The translations under genes were made by a program, and so were the position numbers. Positions 40,067 through 49,624 of a stretch of DNA of 64,000 nt are shown here, one piece after another. Below the pieces are notes generated by a model. It did no database searches and had not been told where the DNA came from. It worked only from the letters and a program-made list of their open reading frames with translations. The first letter of the stretch is position 1. Each line of letters starts with the position of its first letter. Source of the stretch: Prochlorococcus marinus CUG1417 (GTDB lineage: Bacteria; Cyanobacteriota; Cyanobacteriia; PCC-6307; Cyanobiaceae). The stretch spans positions 186,001-250,000 of the forward strand of contig NZ_JAAORN010000001.1 in assembly GCF_017695975.1 (NCBI RefSeq), read 5' to 3'.

Positions 40067-40155
40067 GTTGAATCCTCAATAACAAAGAAAATCTTAAGAC
40101 ATGGAAGTTCTTTTCTTTTATTTTTCAAAAAATAAGTTTACTTAAAGAAAAAATA

Positions 40156-40187
40156 TTTACACATTTTTAGCGATTTTGGTCTAAAAT
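40156..40187 (+). promoter_or_regulatory. candidate psbA promoter
   Basis: TTTACA at 40156-40161 and a TCTAAAAT region (-10 candidate at 40180-40187) lie about 70-100 bp upstream of the psbA start, spacing 18-20 bp. The elements are inferred by eye; no start site is known here. Confidence 0.35.
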
Positions 40188-40192
40188 CTTCG

Positions 40193-40240
40193 AAGCGGAA
40201 TCTATTTTCCGTTTTTATTTACACGTCTCACTTTAGAGAC
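40193..40240 (+). promoter_or_regulatory. psbA 5' leader with two hairpins
   Basis: Two stem-loops occupy the leader: an 8-bp stem with arms 40193-40200 and 40207-40214 (core CGGAA/TTCCG) and a 5-bp stem GTCTC/GAGAC at 40225-40229 and 40236-40240, ending 15 bases before the ATG. They could control stability or light-dependent translation of psbA mRNA; that role is inference. Confidence 0.45.
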
Positions 40241-40255
40241 ATACTTTACGAACTC

Positions 40256-41338
40256 ATGACAACTATTCAGCAGCAGCGTTCTTCGCTGTTAAAAGGTTGG
40301 CCACAGTTTTGTGAGTGGGTAACATCAACTAACAACAGAATTTATGTTGGTTGGTTCGGCGTCTTAATGATTCCATGCCTTCTTACAGCAGCGGCTTGCT
40401 TCATCGTTGCATTCATCGCAGCACCACCAGTAGACATCGACGGAATTAGAGAGCCAGTTGCTGGTTCATTCCTATATGGAAACAACATCATTTCAGGTGC
40501 GGTTGTTCCTTCATCTAACGCTATTGGTCTACACTTCTACCCAATCTGGGAAGCAGCAACTGTAGATGAGTGGTTATACAACGGTGGTCCTTACCAGCTT
40601 GTAATTTTCCACTTCCTAATTGGTATCTCAGCATACATGGGAAGACAGTGGGAGCTTTCATACCGTCTAGGTATGCGTCCTTGGATCTGTGTTGCATACT
40701 CTGCACCAGTTTCAGCAGCTTTCGCAGTATTTCTTGTATATCCATTCGGTCAAGGTTCTTTCTCTGACGGAATGCCTTTAGGTATCTCTGGAACATTCAA
40801 CTTCATGTTTGTTTTCCAAGCAGAGCACAACATTCTTATGCACCCATTCCATATGGCTGGTGTTGCTGGTATGTTCGGAGGATCTTTATTCTCAGCTATG
40901 CATGGTTCACTTGTTACTTCATCTCTAATCAGAGAAACAACTGAGACTGAGTCTCAGAACTATGGTTACAAGTTCGGACAAGAAGAAGAAACATATAACA
41001 TCGTTGCAGCTCATGGCTACTTCGGTCGTTTGATCTTCCAATATGCAAGTTTCAACAACAGCAGAAGTCTTCACTTCTTCCTAGCTGTATTCCCAGTTGT
41101 TTGTGTATGGTTAACTTCAATGGGTATCTGCACAATGGCATTCAACCTTAACGGTTTCAACTTCAACCAATCAGTTGTTGATGCTAACGGTAAGATTGTT
41201 CCTACATGGGGTGATGTTCTTAACAGAGCAAACCTAGGTATGGAAGTAATGCACGAGCGTAATGCTCACAACTTCCCACTTGATCTAGCAGCAGCTGAGT
41301 CTACAACAGTAGCTCTTTCAGCTCCAGCTATCGGTTAA
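40256..41338 (+). CDS. psbA: photosystem II D1 protein
   Basis: D1 binds P680, pheophytin, the QB quinone and most ligands of the Mn4CaO5 cluster in the thylakoid membrane. The 360-residue sequence is full length with five membrane helices; the residue equivalent to position 130 is Gln ([14 protein letters not shown]), as in D1:1-type rather than high-light D1:2 proteins. Metal ligand regions are intact, with [23 protein letters not shown] before the C-terminal processing site. The gene visibly uses more C-ending codons than neighbours, as expected for very high expression. It has its own leader and strong terminator. Confidence 0.99.
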   Translation: MTTIQQQRSSLLKGWPQFCEWVTSTNNRIYVGWFGVLMIPCLLTAAACFIVAFIAAPPVDIDGIREPVAGSFLYGNNIISGAVVPSSNAIGLHFYPIWEAATVDEWLYNGGPYQLVIFHFLIGISAYMGRQWELSYRLGMRPWICVAYSAPVSAAFAVFLVYPFGQGSFSDGMPLGISGTFNFMFVFQAEHNILMHPFHMAGVAGMFGGSLFSAMHGSLVTSSLIRETTETESQNYGYKFGQEEETYNIVAAHGYFGRLIFQYASFNNSRSLHFFLAVFPVVCVWLTSMGICTMAFNLNGFNFNQSVVDANGKIVPTWGDVLNRANLGMEVMHERNAHNFPLDLAAAESTTVALSAPAIG

Positions 41339-41360
41339 GCTTAAAGTTCTTAAACTTACA

Positions 41361-41386
41361 AGCCCCCTTTTTGGGGGCTTTTTTTT
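41361..41386 (+). terminator. Rho-independent terminator of psbA
   Basis: AGCCCCC (41361-41367), a five-base loop and GGGGGCT (41373-41379) are followed by an eight-base T run, 22 bp after the psbA stop. Confidence 0.92.
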
Positions 41387-41445
41387 GTTTAATTTTCAAT
41401 TGGTTTCATATAATGTTTATATATAGATAAACATTTGATATTTCT

Positions 41446-42543
41446 ATGAGTAGTAGTTTTGGAAAGATTTTTCGTGTTAGTACTTTTGGAGAATCACATG
41501 GTGGTGCAGTAGGAGTTATCCTTGATGGATGTCCACCTAAATTAAAAATAGATATTAATCTGATACAAAATGAATTAGATAGGCGCAGACCTGGCCAAAG
41601 TGACATTACAACACCCAGAAATGAAGAAGATAAAATTGAAATATTAAGTGGGATAAAGGAAGGGTTAACACTTGGAACTCCAATAGCAATGTTGGTAAGA
41701 AATAAGGATCAAAGACCAGGAGATTATAATAATTTGGAGCAGGTATTTAGACCTTCTCATGCAGATGGTACATATCATCTGAAATATGGAATTCAGGCAA
41801 GTTCTGGTGGTGGAAGAGCCTCTGCTAGAGAAACAATTGGGAGAGTAGCTGCTGGAGCTGTAGCAAAACAATTATTAAAAACCTTCTGTAACACTGAAAT
41901 ACTATCTTGGGTAAAGCGTATACATGATATTGATTCTGATATAAATAAAGAGAAGATTTCTCTCAAAAAAATAGATTCTAATATTGTTAGATGTCCTGAT
42001 GAAAAGGTATCAACAGAAATGATCGAGCGAATTAAGGAATTAAAGCGTCAAGGAGACTCTTGCGGCGGAGTTATTGAATGTTTAGTAAGAAACGTTCCGT
42101 CTGGTCTTGGCATGCCTGTTTTTGATAAATTAGAAGCTGATTTAGCAAAGGCTTTGATGTCTTTGCCTGCTACAAAAGGCTTTGAAATAGGTTCAGGTTT
42201 CTCTGGAACTTATTTAAAGGGAAGCGAACATAATGATGCCTTCATTAAATCTGATGATATTAGGAAGTTAAGAACAATATCTAATAATTCGGGCGGTATA
42301 CAGGGAGGAATAAGTAATGGCGAAAATATTGAGATGAAGATAGCTTTTAAACCTACAGCAACTATCGGGAAAGAACAGAAAACAGTAAATGCTGAAGGTA
42401 AAGAAGTTTTGATGAAAGCAAAAGGGAGACATGATCCATGCGTTCTACCAAGAGCAGTTCCTATGGTTGATGCTATGGTGGCTTTAGTACTTGCTGATCA
42501 TTTACTTCTGAATCAAGCTCAATGTGGCTTAATGAATAATTAG
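41446..42543 (+). CDS. aroC: chorismate synthase
   Basis: AroC converts 5-enolpyruvylshikimate 3-phosphate to chorismate using reduced FMN. The 365-residue protein has the three signatures: [17 protein letters not shown] near residue 14, [21 protein letters not shown] near 126 and [20 protein letters not shown] near 327. Length is normal. It follows the psbA terminator by about 60 bp and starts with ATG. Confidence 0.97.
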   Translation: MSSSFGKIFRVSTFGESHGGAVGVILDGCPPKLKIDINLIQNELDRRRPGQSDITTPRNEEDKIEILSGIKEGLTLGTPIAMLVRNKDQRPGDYNNLEQVFRPSHADGTYHLKYGIQASSGGGRASARETIGRVAAGAVAKQLLKTFCNTEILSWVKRIHDIDSDINKEKISLKKIDSNIVRCPDEKVSTEMIERIKELKRQGDSCGGVIECLVRNVPSGLGMPVFDKLEADLAKALMSLPATKGFEIGSGFSGTYLKGSEHNDAFIKSDDIRKLRTISNNSGGIQGGISNGENIEMKIAFKPTATIGKEQKTVNAEGKEVLMKAKGRHDPCVLPRAVPMVDAMVALVLADHLLLNQAQCGLMNN

Positions 42544-42577
42544 TAGTTTTGTTAAATAAATTATATTTATCTTTTAT

Positions 42578-43204
42578 TTAATTATTTTTGAGCCATTCAT
42601 ATATTTTTGGATCAAATTTTTTATTTTTGATAGCTTTATCTCCAATCACGATTGCTTTATATCCTAAAGATTTATAAGTTTTTACATCATTGATTGATAG
42701 TCCTCCAGCAGCAATAAAATCAATATTTTTATAGTTGAATATATCTATCGAACTATCTTTACTTTTTATTGGATAAATTTTGATAATGTTGCAATTTAAA
42801 TTTGCCGCTTCCTTAAGATCCTTTAAATTACGAATTCCAGGAATTAATAAATAATTCTTTGAATGCGCATAATTGAAAAGATCTTTATCCCAAAATTTCA
42901 TCATCGAAAAATTTAATCCAATTTTTAATGAATCTTCTATTGATTGCTTATTAACTATGGAGGCAGAGCCTAAATTGATTTTTGGATATTTGAGTTTAAT
43001 TTCGGATACAAAATCCAACCAATTTTTGTTATTTGACCAACTTATTTCAATATTTTTTAATCCTAATTTTACTAAGCTTTCTAAATCTTCAAAAAATAAA
43101 TTCTTTATAGAGGTATTTAAGTAAATCTTATCTTCAGGTTTTATGAGTAAAAAAAAAGATTCTTTTAGTAGTAAATCAGAAAAAGAATCTTCCTTAATAT
43201 CCAT
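42578..43204 (-). CDS. eda: KDPG/KHG aldolase-like protein (divergent Eda)
   Basis: The 208-residue sequence follows the Eda TIM-barrel layout: NIEIS near residue 51 with the expected Glu53, GSAS near 79, LLIPGIRNLKDL near 119, IIKIYPI with Lys142 as the Schiff-base lysine, and AAGGLS near 165. The Entner-Doudoroff aldolase cleaves KDPG to pyruvate and glyceraldehyde 3-phosphate. Several canonical residues differ: LRT after the Glu is SWS, GAGT is LGSA and the ISPG region is MMKF. The catalytic pair is retained but the substrate-binding set is altered, so activity is uncertain. Confidence 0.65.
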   Translation of the reverse strand: MDIKEDSFSDLLLKESFFLLIKPEDKIYLNTSIKNLFFEDLESLVKLGLKNIEISWSNNKNWLDFVSEIKLKYPKINLGSASIVNKQSIEDSLKIGLNFSMMKFWDKDLFNYAHSKNYLLIPGIRNLKDLKEAANLNCNIIKIYPIKSKDSSIDIFNYKNIDFIAAGGLSINDVKTYKSLGYKAIVIGDKAIKNKKFDPKIYEWLKNN

Positions 43205-43225
43205 TAAGTATTTAAATTTTTAAGA

Positions 43226-45079
43226 CTAGATATAGTTTGCGACTTTGACTTCTGAGCGGTTAAGCAAATCTTGAATATCTTCAGTATCTATAGTTTCTCT
43301 TTCAATGAGCATTTGAGCCATTTCGTCGAGGACTATTCTATTATCTGTCAAAACTTTTGTAGCTCTTTTGTATGCCACATCAACAAGCTCTGAAACCTCA
43401 ACATCTATAGTCGCAGCAGTATCTTCAGAGAAGTCTCTTGTAGAGCTCATATCTCTTCCAAGAAACATTCCACCTTGAGATTGACCTAAAGCCACTGGGC
43501 CTATTTTGTCACTCATACCGAACTTAGTGATCATTTGTCTAGCTACATTAGCAACTTGCTGTAAGTCATTTGAAGCTCCCGTTGTAACTTCTTCTTCTCC
43601 ATAGACTATTTCTTCGGCAACTCTTCCACCAAGAGCTACAGCCATTTGATTTTGAAGGTAAGAACGAGAGTAAAGACCAGATTCCATTCTTTCTTCACTT
43701 GGAGTAAAGAAGGTTAAACCTCCAGCTTGACCTCTAGGAATTATTGAAACTTTTGCTACGGGATCATAATCAGGCATTAATGCTCCAACGAGTGCATGAC
43801 CAGCTTCGTGATAGGCAACTAATTCTTTTTTCTTGTCACTGATGACTCTATCTTTCTTTTCAGGACCTGCCATAACTCTTTCAATGGCATCACCGACTTC
43901 ATCATTACTTACTTTATCTAAATCTTTTCTAGCCGCTAGTATTGCTGCTTCATTCAAAAGGTTAGCTAAATCTGCACCAGTAAATCCTGGTGTTCTTCTA
44001 GCGACTTTATCTAAATCAACGTCTTTTGAAAGAGTTTTATCTTTTGCATGAACATTTAATATCTGTAGTCTTCCAGCGTAATCTGGTCTATCTACTGTGA
44101 CTTGTCTATCGAATCTTCCTGGACGCATTAAAGCTGAATCTAAGACATCAGGTCTGTTTGTGGCAGCAACAATTATTATTCCTGAATTACCCTCAAATCC
44201 ATCCATTTCGGTTAGGAGTTGATTTAATGTTTGCTCTCTTTCATCATTTCCTCCGCCCATACCAGCACCTCTTTGTCTTCCAACTGCATCTATTTCGTCA
44301 ATGAATACAATACAAGGAGCATTCTTTTTAGCTTGTTCAAAAAGATCTCTAACTCTGCTAGCTCCGACTCCTACAAACATCTCTACAAATTCCGAACCAG
44401 ATATTGAGAAAAAAGGTACACCTGCTTCTCCAGCAACTGCTTTTGCTAGTAATGTTTTTCCTGTACCAGGAGGGCCAACAAGAAGGACTCCTTTTGGAAT
44501 TTTTGCTCCGACTGCGGTAAATCTATCTGGACTCTTGAGAAAATCTACAACTTCTGTGAGTTCTAATTTTGCACCTTCAACACCAGCAACATCTGAAAAA
44601 GTTACCTGTGTAGATGGTTCCATTTGAAGTCTAGCTTTGCTTTTTCCAAAACTCATGGCAGGGTTGCCACCCCCAGCATTACCACTTTGGGATCTTCTGA
44701 AAAGAAAAAATAGGCCTCCAATCAGAAGTACTGGGAAAATTAAGCTACTTACAGCCTGTTGCCATGGATTGGCTAATTTTGTAGGTGTTACAGCTATATC
44801 TACATTATTCTCAGTCAGTATTTTTAATAAATCTTTGTCAGGAGCTAAATTGACCTCAGACCTGCTCCCATCATTTTCAACAACTTGAGCTGTGGCGTTA
44901 TCTGGAGATATTAGTACTCTACTTATTTGTTTATCTTGTACTGCCTCTATAAAATCACTATATCTCAAGGTCTTTGTAGAACTTTCAGTACTAGGTTTAT
45001 CAAAAACTGAAGTACCAATGAAAATTACAGTAATAACAGCTAGGACGTAAAGTCCTACGTTTCTCCAACGTTTGTTCAC
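43226..45079 (-). CDS. ftsH: ATP-dependent zinc metalloprotease FtsH
   Basis: The product (617 aa) is a thylakoid/plasma-membrane AAA+ protease with an N-terminal membrane helix (about 8-22), a second at about 112-128, Walker A GPPGTGKT near 206, second region of homology [13 protein letters not shown] near 320, and the zinc motif HEAGH near 426. Cyanobacterial FtsH complexes remove damaged D1 during photosystem II repair; adjacency to photosynthesis genes fits but the isoform cannot be fixed. The start is GTG at 45079. Confidence 0.96.
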   Translation of the reverse strand: MNKRWRNVGLYVLAVITVIFIGTSVFDKPSTESSTKTLRYSDFIEAVQDKQISRVLISPDNATAQVVENDGSRSEVNLAPDKDLLKILTENNVDIAVTPTKLANPWQQAVSSLIFPVLLIGGLFFLFRRSQSGNAGGGNPAMSFGKSKARLQMEPSTQVTFSDVAGVEGAKLELTEVVDFLKSPDRFTAVGAKIPKGVLLVGPPGTGKTLLAKAVAGEAGVPFFSISGSEFVEMFVGVGASRVRDLFEQAKKNAPCIVFIDEIDAVGRQRGAGMGGGNDEREQTLNQLLTEMDGFEGNSGIIIVAATNRPDVLDSALMRPGRFDRQVTVDRPDYAGRLQILNVHAKDKTLSKDVDLDKVARRTPGFTGADLANLLNEAAILAARKDLDKVSNDEVGDAIERVMAGPEKKDRVISDKKKELVAYHEAGHALVGALMPDYDPVAKVSIIPRGQAGGLTFFTPSEERMESGLYSRSYLQNQMAVALGGRVAEEIVYGEEEVTTGASNDLQQVANVARQMITKFGMSDKIGPVALGQSQGGMFLGRDMSSTRDFSEDTAATIDVEVSELVDVAYKRATKVLTDNRIVLDEMAQMLIERETIDTEDIQDLLNRSEVKVANYI

Positions 45080-45125
45080 GATAAAAAATCTTTAATAAAA
45101 CTATAATACTAATAATAAAACAATA

Positions 45126-46301
45126 TTAAGAGCGTCTTAGAACATCTACTACACTTTTGAATGCAAACCATTCAGGAATTGGTTCGCCATTTCTCAATTT
45201 CTTTCTAAATTCAGTACCACTAAGTTTCATAATTTCATAATTAAACTCTTTAGCTTCTTCAGCTGTTATGTATCCTTTTTCCTTCGTATAAACTAAATTT
45301 TTTGAAGGAACAGTTTGCATCATCAATTCATCTGCACACTTATTCGCAAAATTCTGGGCGTCATATGGACCATAAAAATCTTCACCAGTTGATGAAGACT
45401 TACAACCAGCCATATCTCTACCAATAATAAAGTGGGTGCAGCCATAATTTCTTCTGATTATCATATGTTGAAGAGCTTCTCTTGGCCCTGCCATATGCAT
45501 TGAATAAGGTAAAAAAGCCCATTTTATTCTTTCATCAGATATTTCCTCTTCTAATTCTTTATAGGTCAAATATCTAACTTTTCCAGGGATATCATCTTGT
45601 TGTGTTGGTCCACAAGTTGGATGAACTAAAACAACTGAGTTAGAGGAGACATTATCCGAAAGTAAGGCATTAGTAAATAATTCATAATGTGCTCTATGAA
45701 TTGGATTTCTGCATTGAAATGCAACTACATCATGATTTGATGGCAGTGTAGATCTAACTTCTTCTGGGGTTTTGCAGGGGAATTCTCTAATTGGTAGTTC
45801 GAAACCATAAACTCTTCCTCCTATATAAAATCTCCCTCTCTCGTTAAAAATCATCTTAACCGCAGGATGATCTAAAGAATTAGTACCATAACAAAGTTCA
45901 GCTTCTAAGGATTTGTCAGGCTCCCAAATAGAACTTACTTCTAAAACTGCTATTTTTTGTTTCTTATAAGTAAGCAATATTGTCTCTCCAGCTTTTACTT
46001 TTTCATTATTTGAATCAAATACTATAGGCAAGCCAAAAAGCAACCCATTTGTATTTCTATTATTTTTAATTACCGCATTGTAGTTATTTTCATCCATAAA
46101 ACCTTCCAATGGAGAGAAAGCTCCAACTATCAAAAGTTCTACATCGCATGCGTTTCTCTCGCTACATTCAAACTCATAAGTAGCTTTAGAGATAAGATCA
46201 TTTTTAAGGTTTTTATCTTGGATAATTAAATTTTTCAGTTCCCCTCCATAAGGCGGTATTAGTCCATTAGTATCTGTTTTAGTTTTTTGTTGTAATTCCA
46301 T
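45126..46301 (-). CDS. sat: sulfate adenylyltransferase (ATP sulfurylase)
   Basis: ATP sulfurylase makes adenylyl sulfate from sulfate and ATP, the first step of assimilatory sulfate reduction. The 391-residue monofunctional protein has the QCRNPIHRAHYE motif near residue 200, HPTCGPTQQDDIPG, and FIIGRDMAGCKSS near 297, followed by SGTEFRKKLRNGEPIPEWF near the C-terminus. No APS kinase domain is attached. It lies downstream of psbO after a terminator, so it probably has its own promoter. Confidence 0.96.
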   Translation of the reverse strand: MELQQKTKTDTNGLIPPYGGELKNLIIQDKNLKNDLISKATYEFECSERNACDVELLIVGAFSPLEGFMDENNYNAVIKNNRNTNGLLFGLPIVFDSNNEKVKAGETILLTYKKQKIAVLEVSSIWEPDKSLEAELCYGTNSLDHPAVKMIFNERGRFYIGGRVYGFELPIREFPCKTPEEVRSTLPSNHDVVAFQCRNPIHRAHYELFTNALLSDNVSSNSVVLVHPTCGPTQQDDIPGKVRYLTYKELEEEISDERIKWAFLPYSMHMAGPREALQHMIIRRNYGCTHFIIGRDMAGCKSSSTGEDFYGPYDAQNFANKCADELMMQTVPSKNLVYTKEKGYITAEEAKEFNYEIMKLSGTEFRKKLRNGEPIPEWFAFKSVVDVLRRS

Positions 46302-46333
46302 TTTTAAAATAGATAAAGAAAAATTTTGAAAAA

Positions 46334-46357
46334 AAAAAAGGGGTTTAACCCCCTTTT
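46334..46357 (-). terminator. Rho-independent terminator after psbO
   Basis: GGGGT (46340-46344) and ACCCC (46348-46352) around a three-base loop, with an A-run on the left that becomes the U-tail of the minus-strand psbO transcript. It lies about 15 bp beyond the psbO stop and before sat. Confidence 0.8.
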
Positions 46358-46372
46358 TATCTTAAGTAGGAT

Positions 46373-47167
46373 TTATGCCTTTCTTCCGTAAAGCTCCCCA
46401 ATTATTTTTACATCAAGTGGATCCTTTGAACCCATATCTGTATCTGAAGGTTGGATTGCTTCAAAAGTACCAGCAAATTCGTCTGTGTCAGAATCTACAT
46501 TGTTAATTGAAAGAGTAATAACGCCAGTACCATTTACATCAACTTTAATATTTTCTTTTGCAAGTTCTTCGTCATCGCCTCCTAATGCAACTAAACCTTG
46601 AGCATATTCAACACCAGTATTTTTAGCTCTTGCCTTAGGATCTAGAAAGTCACCAGTTCTGTAGTTAGGTGTAAATGTTAAACCACTAATTTCAGTGCCA
46701 GGCTCAATTGATGAAGGTAAATCAGCTGTAAGATCTTTTGCTGAGAATGCAAATGGCACCTCTAAACCACCAGGAGTTAACACAGTAATAAGTTGAAAAT
46801 CAATACCACCTTTTTCATTGAAAGTTCCTGAATCTATATCTCCATAAACTTCTGTCACTGTGGTGTTATTTCTAGGACTAATAATTTTTGTAGAAACAAA
46901 TTCTGCAGCTTTTCGTTTTGTCCCTGGCACTTTTACATAAACTTCTGTTGGATGCATGCATATTCCTTTAAGGCTATCTCCATTCCCTAGAGATATTGAT
47001 CCGACAAGAGACGAGTCTAATGTAGGGCAATCATTAGCTTTTCCTGTGTTAACAACATCTGTGAATTGTGCATTTCCTCTTTCAGAAAAAGCAAATGTTT
47101 TAACAGGTACGAAAGCAAAAGTTATACAAATTGAAATAACAAAAGCTAAGAAAGAACGGATTCTCAT
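46373..47167 (-). CDS. psbO: photosystem II manganese-stabilising protein PsbO
   Basis: PsbO is the 33-kDa extrinsic lumenal protein that protects the oxygen-evolving cluster. I chose the ATG at 47167, giving 264 residues with a signal peptide (MRIRSFLAFVISICITFAF, about residues 1-26); a longer frame from 47212 puts 15 non-signal residues in front. Mature motifs include NDCPTL and LKGICMHPTE, whose Cys pair forms the conserved disulfide, and GGIDFQLITVLTPGG. It ends in a strong terminator, as an independent highly expressed gene. Confidence 0.93.
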   Translation of the reverse strand: MRIRSFLAFVISICITFAFVPVKTFAFSERGNAQFTDVVNTGKANDCPTLDSSLVGSISLGNGDSLKGICMHPTEVYVKVPGTKRKAAEFVSTKIISPRNNTTVTEVYGDIDSGTFNEKGGIDFQLITVLTPGGLEVPFAFSAKDLTADLPSSIEPGTEISGLTFTPNYRTGDFLDPKARAKNTGVEYAQGLVALGGDDEELAKENIKVDVNGTGVITLSINNVDSDTDEFAGTFEAIQPSDTDMGSKDPLDVKIIGELYGRKA

Positions 47168-47382
47168 AATTAAAGTTGCAGTAAATTTCTGTGACGGTAG
47201 ATTAAAGGTCATCTAATAAGTTCAGTACGGATATTACAAGGGAAAGGACCATAAAAGTTAGGACTATTAAATCCTCGAAACAACCCGTAGCTTTTTAGAT
47301 TTTAAAAAACTGGAATTATTTTAAGCTATCGCATTATTTTTAATGATTAAGATTACAAAAAAATACAAATTAAAAAATTTTT

Positions 47383-48639
47383 TTATTTTTCTAATGAAAT
47401 AATTTTGGTTATTAATTTATTTGCTAAATCAATTTTTGATGTTTTGTTAATGTAGTATTCCGTATCATTAGTGTCGAATAACCAACCTTCATTTTGTGCC
47501 GCAAAGCCAAATCCTTGGCCTTCAAGATCAATTGGATTTGCGAATAAATAATCACAACCTTTTTGGATAATCTTTTCTTTAATTGTCATTCGTGCTTCTT
47601 CGATAGATCCTGTAAAAGCACAAAAGCCTACAAAAACTTGGTTATCTTTTTTTGATTTACTAATTATTTTTAAAATATCTGGGACTAGCTCAAAGTTTTG
47701 ATTCAAATGAGCATTAATTTGATTTTTTGGAATTTTAGCTGAAGTATCAGAGTTTATTTTGAAATCAGATACTGCTGCATTCATAAAAAAATAATCGCAA
47801 TTTGATATTTCATTATTAAGTGCCTTAATTAAATCAACACTAGTTTCAATTTCATATCTTTTTATCCCATCAGTAAGATTCTTATCGATTTTCAGAGGAC
47901 CATGAACATATTTTACTTGTGCTCCCCTGAACCTCGCTACTTGAGAAAGTAGTAGGCCCATAGCTCCAGAACTTTTGTTAGTAATGTGTCTTGCCGCGTC
48001 AATTTTCTCTGAGGTACACCCTCCAGTTATTAAAATTTCTTTATTAAGTAAATCTTTGCGATATTCATTTTGTTTATGTGAAGCTATAAATTCAAGAGCT
48101 AATTGGATTAGATCATTGGGAGGTATCTTACCGATGCCAATAGCATCACATGCTAAGAGGCCTTCACTTGGTTGCAAAGACAAAACATTTTCGTAATTCT
48201 GTAAATTCTCATAATTTTTTTGGACAGCTTTATTTAGCCACATTTGTGAATTCATTGCTGGTGCGACAATTATTGGCTTTATATTTGCTATTAAGATGCT
48301 TGGGATCAATCCATCTGCATTTCCAGTTACCCATTTTGCTAATGTTGTCGCTGTTAAAGGGGCGATGATTAAAATATCAGCCCAATTACTTACTTCTATG
48401 TGAAGAGGTGTTGATTGACCATCAGACCATTGATCATTTTCTAAAATGCACGGGTTTCTACTTAAAATAGAAAGAGAAAGCGGCTTTATTAATTTTTCTG
48501 CATTTTTTGATAAAACGCATCTTATTTCATAATTTTCTTTCGCTAGTTGGCTAACTAATAATGGAACTCTTACAGCTGCAATACTTCCACTTATTAATAA
48601 AAGAACCTTTATTTTGGATTCCCTACTTTTAGTTTTCAT
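47383..48639 (-). CDS. coaBC: bifunctional phosphopantothenoylcysteine decarboxylase/synthase CoaBC
   Basis: The product (418 aa) makes 4'-phosphopantetheine precursors for CoA. The N-terminal flavodoxin-like decarboxylase domain shows GSIAAVRVP near residue 17, PLTATTLAKW and APAMNSQMW near 126; the C-terminal synthase domain begins near 200 with ILITGGCTSEKIDAARHITNKSSG and has AAVSDF and KIPK motifs. It overlaps the stop of the upstream DUF2555 gene by 11 bp. Confidence 0.94.
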   Translation of the reverse strand: MKTKSRESKIKVLLLISGSIAAVRVPLLVSQLAKENYEIRCVLSKNAEKLIKPLSLSILSRNPCILENDQWSDGQSTPLHIEVSNWADILIIAPLTATTLAKWVTGNADGLIPSILIANIKPIIVAPAMNSQMWLNKAVQKNYENLQNYENVLSLQPSEGLLACDAIGIGKIPPNDLIQLALEFIASHKQNEYRKDLLNKEILITGGCTSEKIDAARHITNKSSGAMGLLLSQVARFRGAQVKYVHGPLKIDKNLTDGIKRYEIETSVDLIKALNNEISNCDYFFMNAAVSDFKINSDTSAKIPKNQINAHLNQNFELVPDILKIISKSKKDNQVFVGFCAFTGSIEEARMTIKEKIIQKGCDYLFANPIDLEGQGFGFAAQNEGWLFDTNDTEYYINKTSKIDLANKLITKIISLEK

Positions 48640-48850
48640 CGAAAGGTTCCTGATCGAGGAGATGGGTATAATTACTCGTTAATTCAGGCCTATTGATTGC
48701 AAGAGCCCTCAGTAAGTGCCAGTCTTTTAAACCATCAAATGGAGTAATATAATTATCTTCCTCTAGCCTTTTAGCGAGTTCAAAGGTCATTTCTTCATCA
48801 AAAGAATTTACTAGTTCCTCACTTATTTTATTTTCAGAAATGAATTTCAT
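48629..48850 (-). CDS. DUF2555 family protein
   Basis: The 73-residue product has the cyanobacterial DUF2555 pattern: LAKRLEEDNYITPFDGLKDW then HLLRALAINRPEL and a terminal LLDQEPFDE. Function is unknown. I took ATG at 48850; the same frame could begin at TTG 48865. The 11-bp overlap with coaBC suggests translational coupling. Confidence 0.7.
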   Translation of the reverse strand: MKFISENKISEELVNSFDEEMTFELAKRLEEDNYITPFDGLKDWHLLRALAINRPELTSNYTHLLDQEPFDEN

Positions 48851-49068
48851 ATTGAGTAAAGTCAATATACTCTAATAATAAGGCCTCAAGTAATTATTTA
48901 AAATTGATAAAAGAATTAAGTACATATTTTCAAGGATATGATAATTTTCAATTTTCATATCTTTTCAAATTGTTTTTAGGTCATTTATCTTCATTCTCAG
49001 TCATAAATATGCAAACTCTCCTTTTCAAAAATATTCTTTCTTAAAATGTTGATGAAAAAATTTATATC

Positions 49069-49269
49069 ATGTCGCAAACCAAAAGAGAGCAAGTCATTTG
49101 TCACATACGCTATTTAAGGCAAGAGCTCAGAGAAATGCATTTAGGAATAAAAGAAGATGACCTTTTCCCTGAGCCAGGCGAATTAAGAGGGTTATTGGCT
49201 CAATTTGAAGCATTACTTGAATTAATAGAAGGAAATACTAAAATTCAATCAAATTCTGAAGCGGCTTAG
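49069..49269 (+). CDS. small conserved hypothetical protein, 66 aa
   Basis: I do not recognise a named family. The product is charged, with a helical core (QVICHIRYLRQELREMHLGI) and LRGLLAQFEALLELIEG, suggesting a helical hairpin; it has no membrane segment. It is followed 11 bp later by the Ycf20-like gene in the same direction, so the two probably share a transcript. Confidence 0.6.
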   Translation: MSQTKREQVICHIRYLRQELREMHLGIKEDDLFPEPGELRGLLAQFEALLELIEGNTKIQSNSEAA

Positions 49270-49280
49270 TTTAATGCAAA

Positions 49281-49622
49281 ATGGTTGTTAAACCTCAAAA
49301 GACAAAATTTCAGCTAAAAATTGTGGAAAATATTCAGACACTAAGTATTTGGGCTAGTAATCCATGGCGAAGATATTCAATATCATTAATTACACTTTTA
49401 ATCGGATACTTTTTTGGAAGCTCTCTAGGTATGGTAAGTGCCGTTGTGGAACTCATGGATCCTGTAGCCGCTTTTTTATCAGTAGTTTTTATTGAGTTTT
49501 TAATAGTTTTGAGAAGAAATTTTAGATTTGAAAGGAAAAAGAAATTTTTAGTACTTTTATTAGATTCTTTAAGATTGGGATTATTTTATGGTTTCTTTAC
49601 TGAAAGTCTTAAGTTGCTATAA
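49281..49622 (+). CDS. ycf20: Ycf20-like (DUF565) membrane protein
   Basis: The 113-residue protein has hydrophobic helices at about 33-55 and 63-80 and the C-terminal LLDSLRLGLFYGFFTESLKL that marks DUF565/Ycf20 proteins. Plant and algal homologues affect non-photochemical quenching; role in picocyanobacteria is unknown. Start is ATG; the stop is 2 bp from the convergent pyrB stop. Confidence 0.75.
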   Translation: MVVKPQKTKFQLKIVENIQTLSIWASNPWRRYSISLITLLIGYFFGSSLGMVSAVVELMDPVAAFLSVVFIEFLIVLRRNFRFERKKKFLVLLLDSLRLGLFYGFFTESLKLL

Positions 49623-49624
49623 GT

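Noticed and set aside
40570-40767. Open frame overlapping psbA in another frame
   Set aside because: It lies wholly inside the highly conserved D1 coding region and has an implausible composition.
42873-43124. Open frames on the opposite strand of real genes (also 12644-12835, 44301-44627, 22372-22686)
   Set aside because: They mirror conserved enzymes on the other strand, lack ribosome sites and have unnatural residue content; shadows of the true genes.
48935-48961. Imperfect hairpin in the gap before the 66-aa gene
   Set aside because: Seven base pairs, a wobble and a 13-base loop in AT-rich DNA; easily arises by chance and has no U-tract or conserved context visible.
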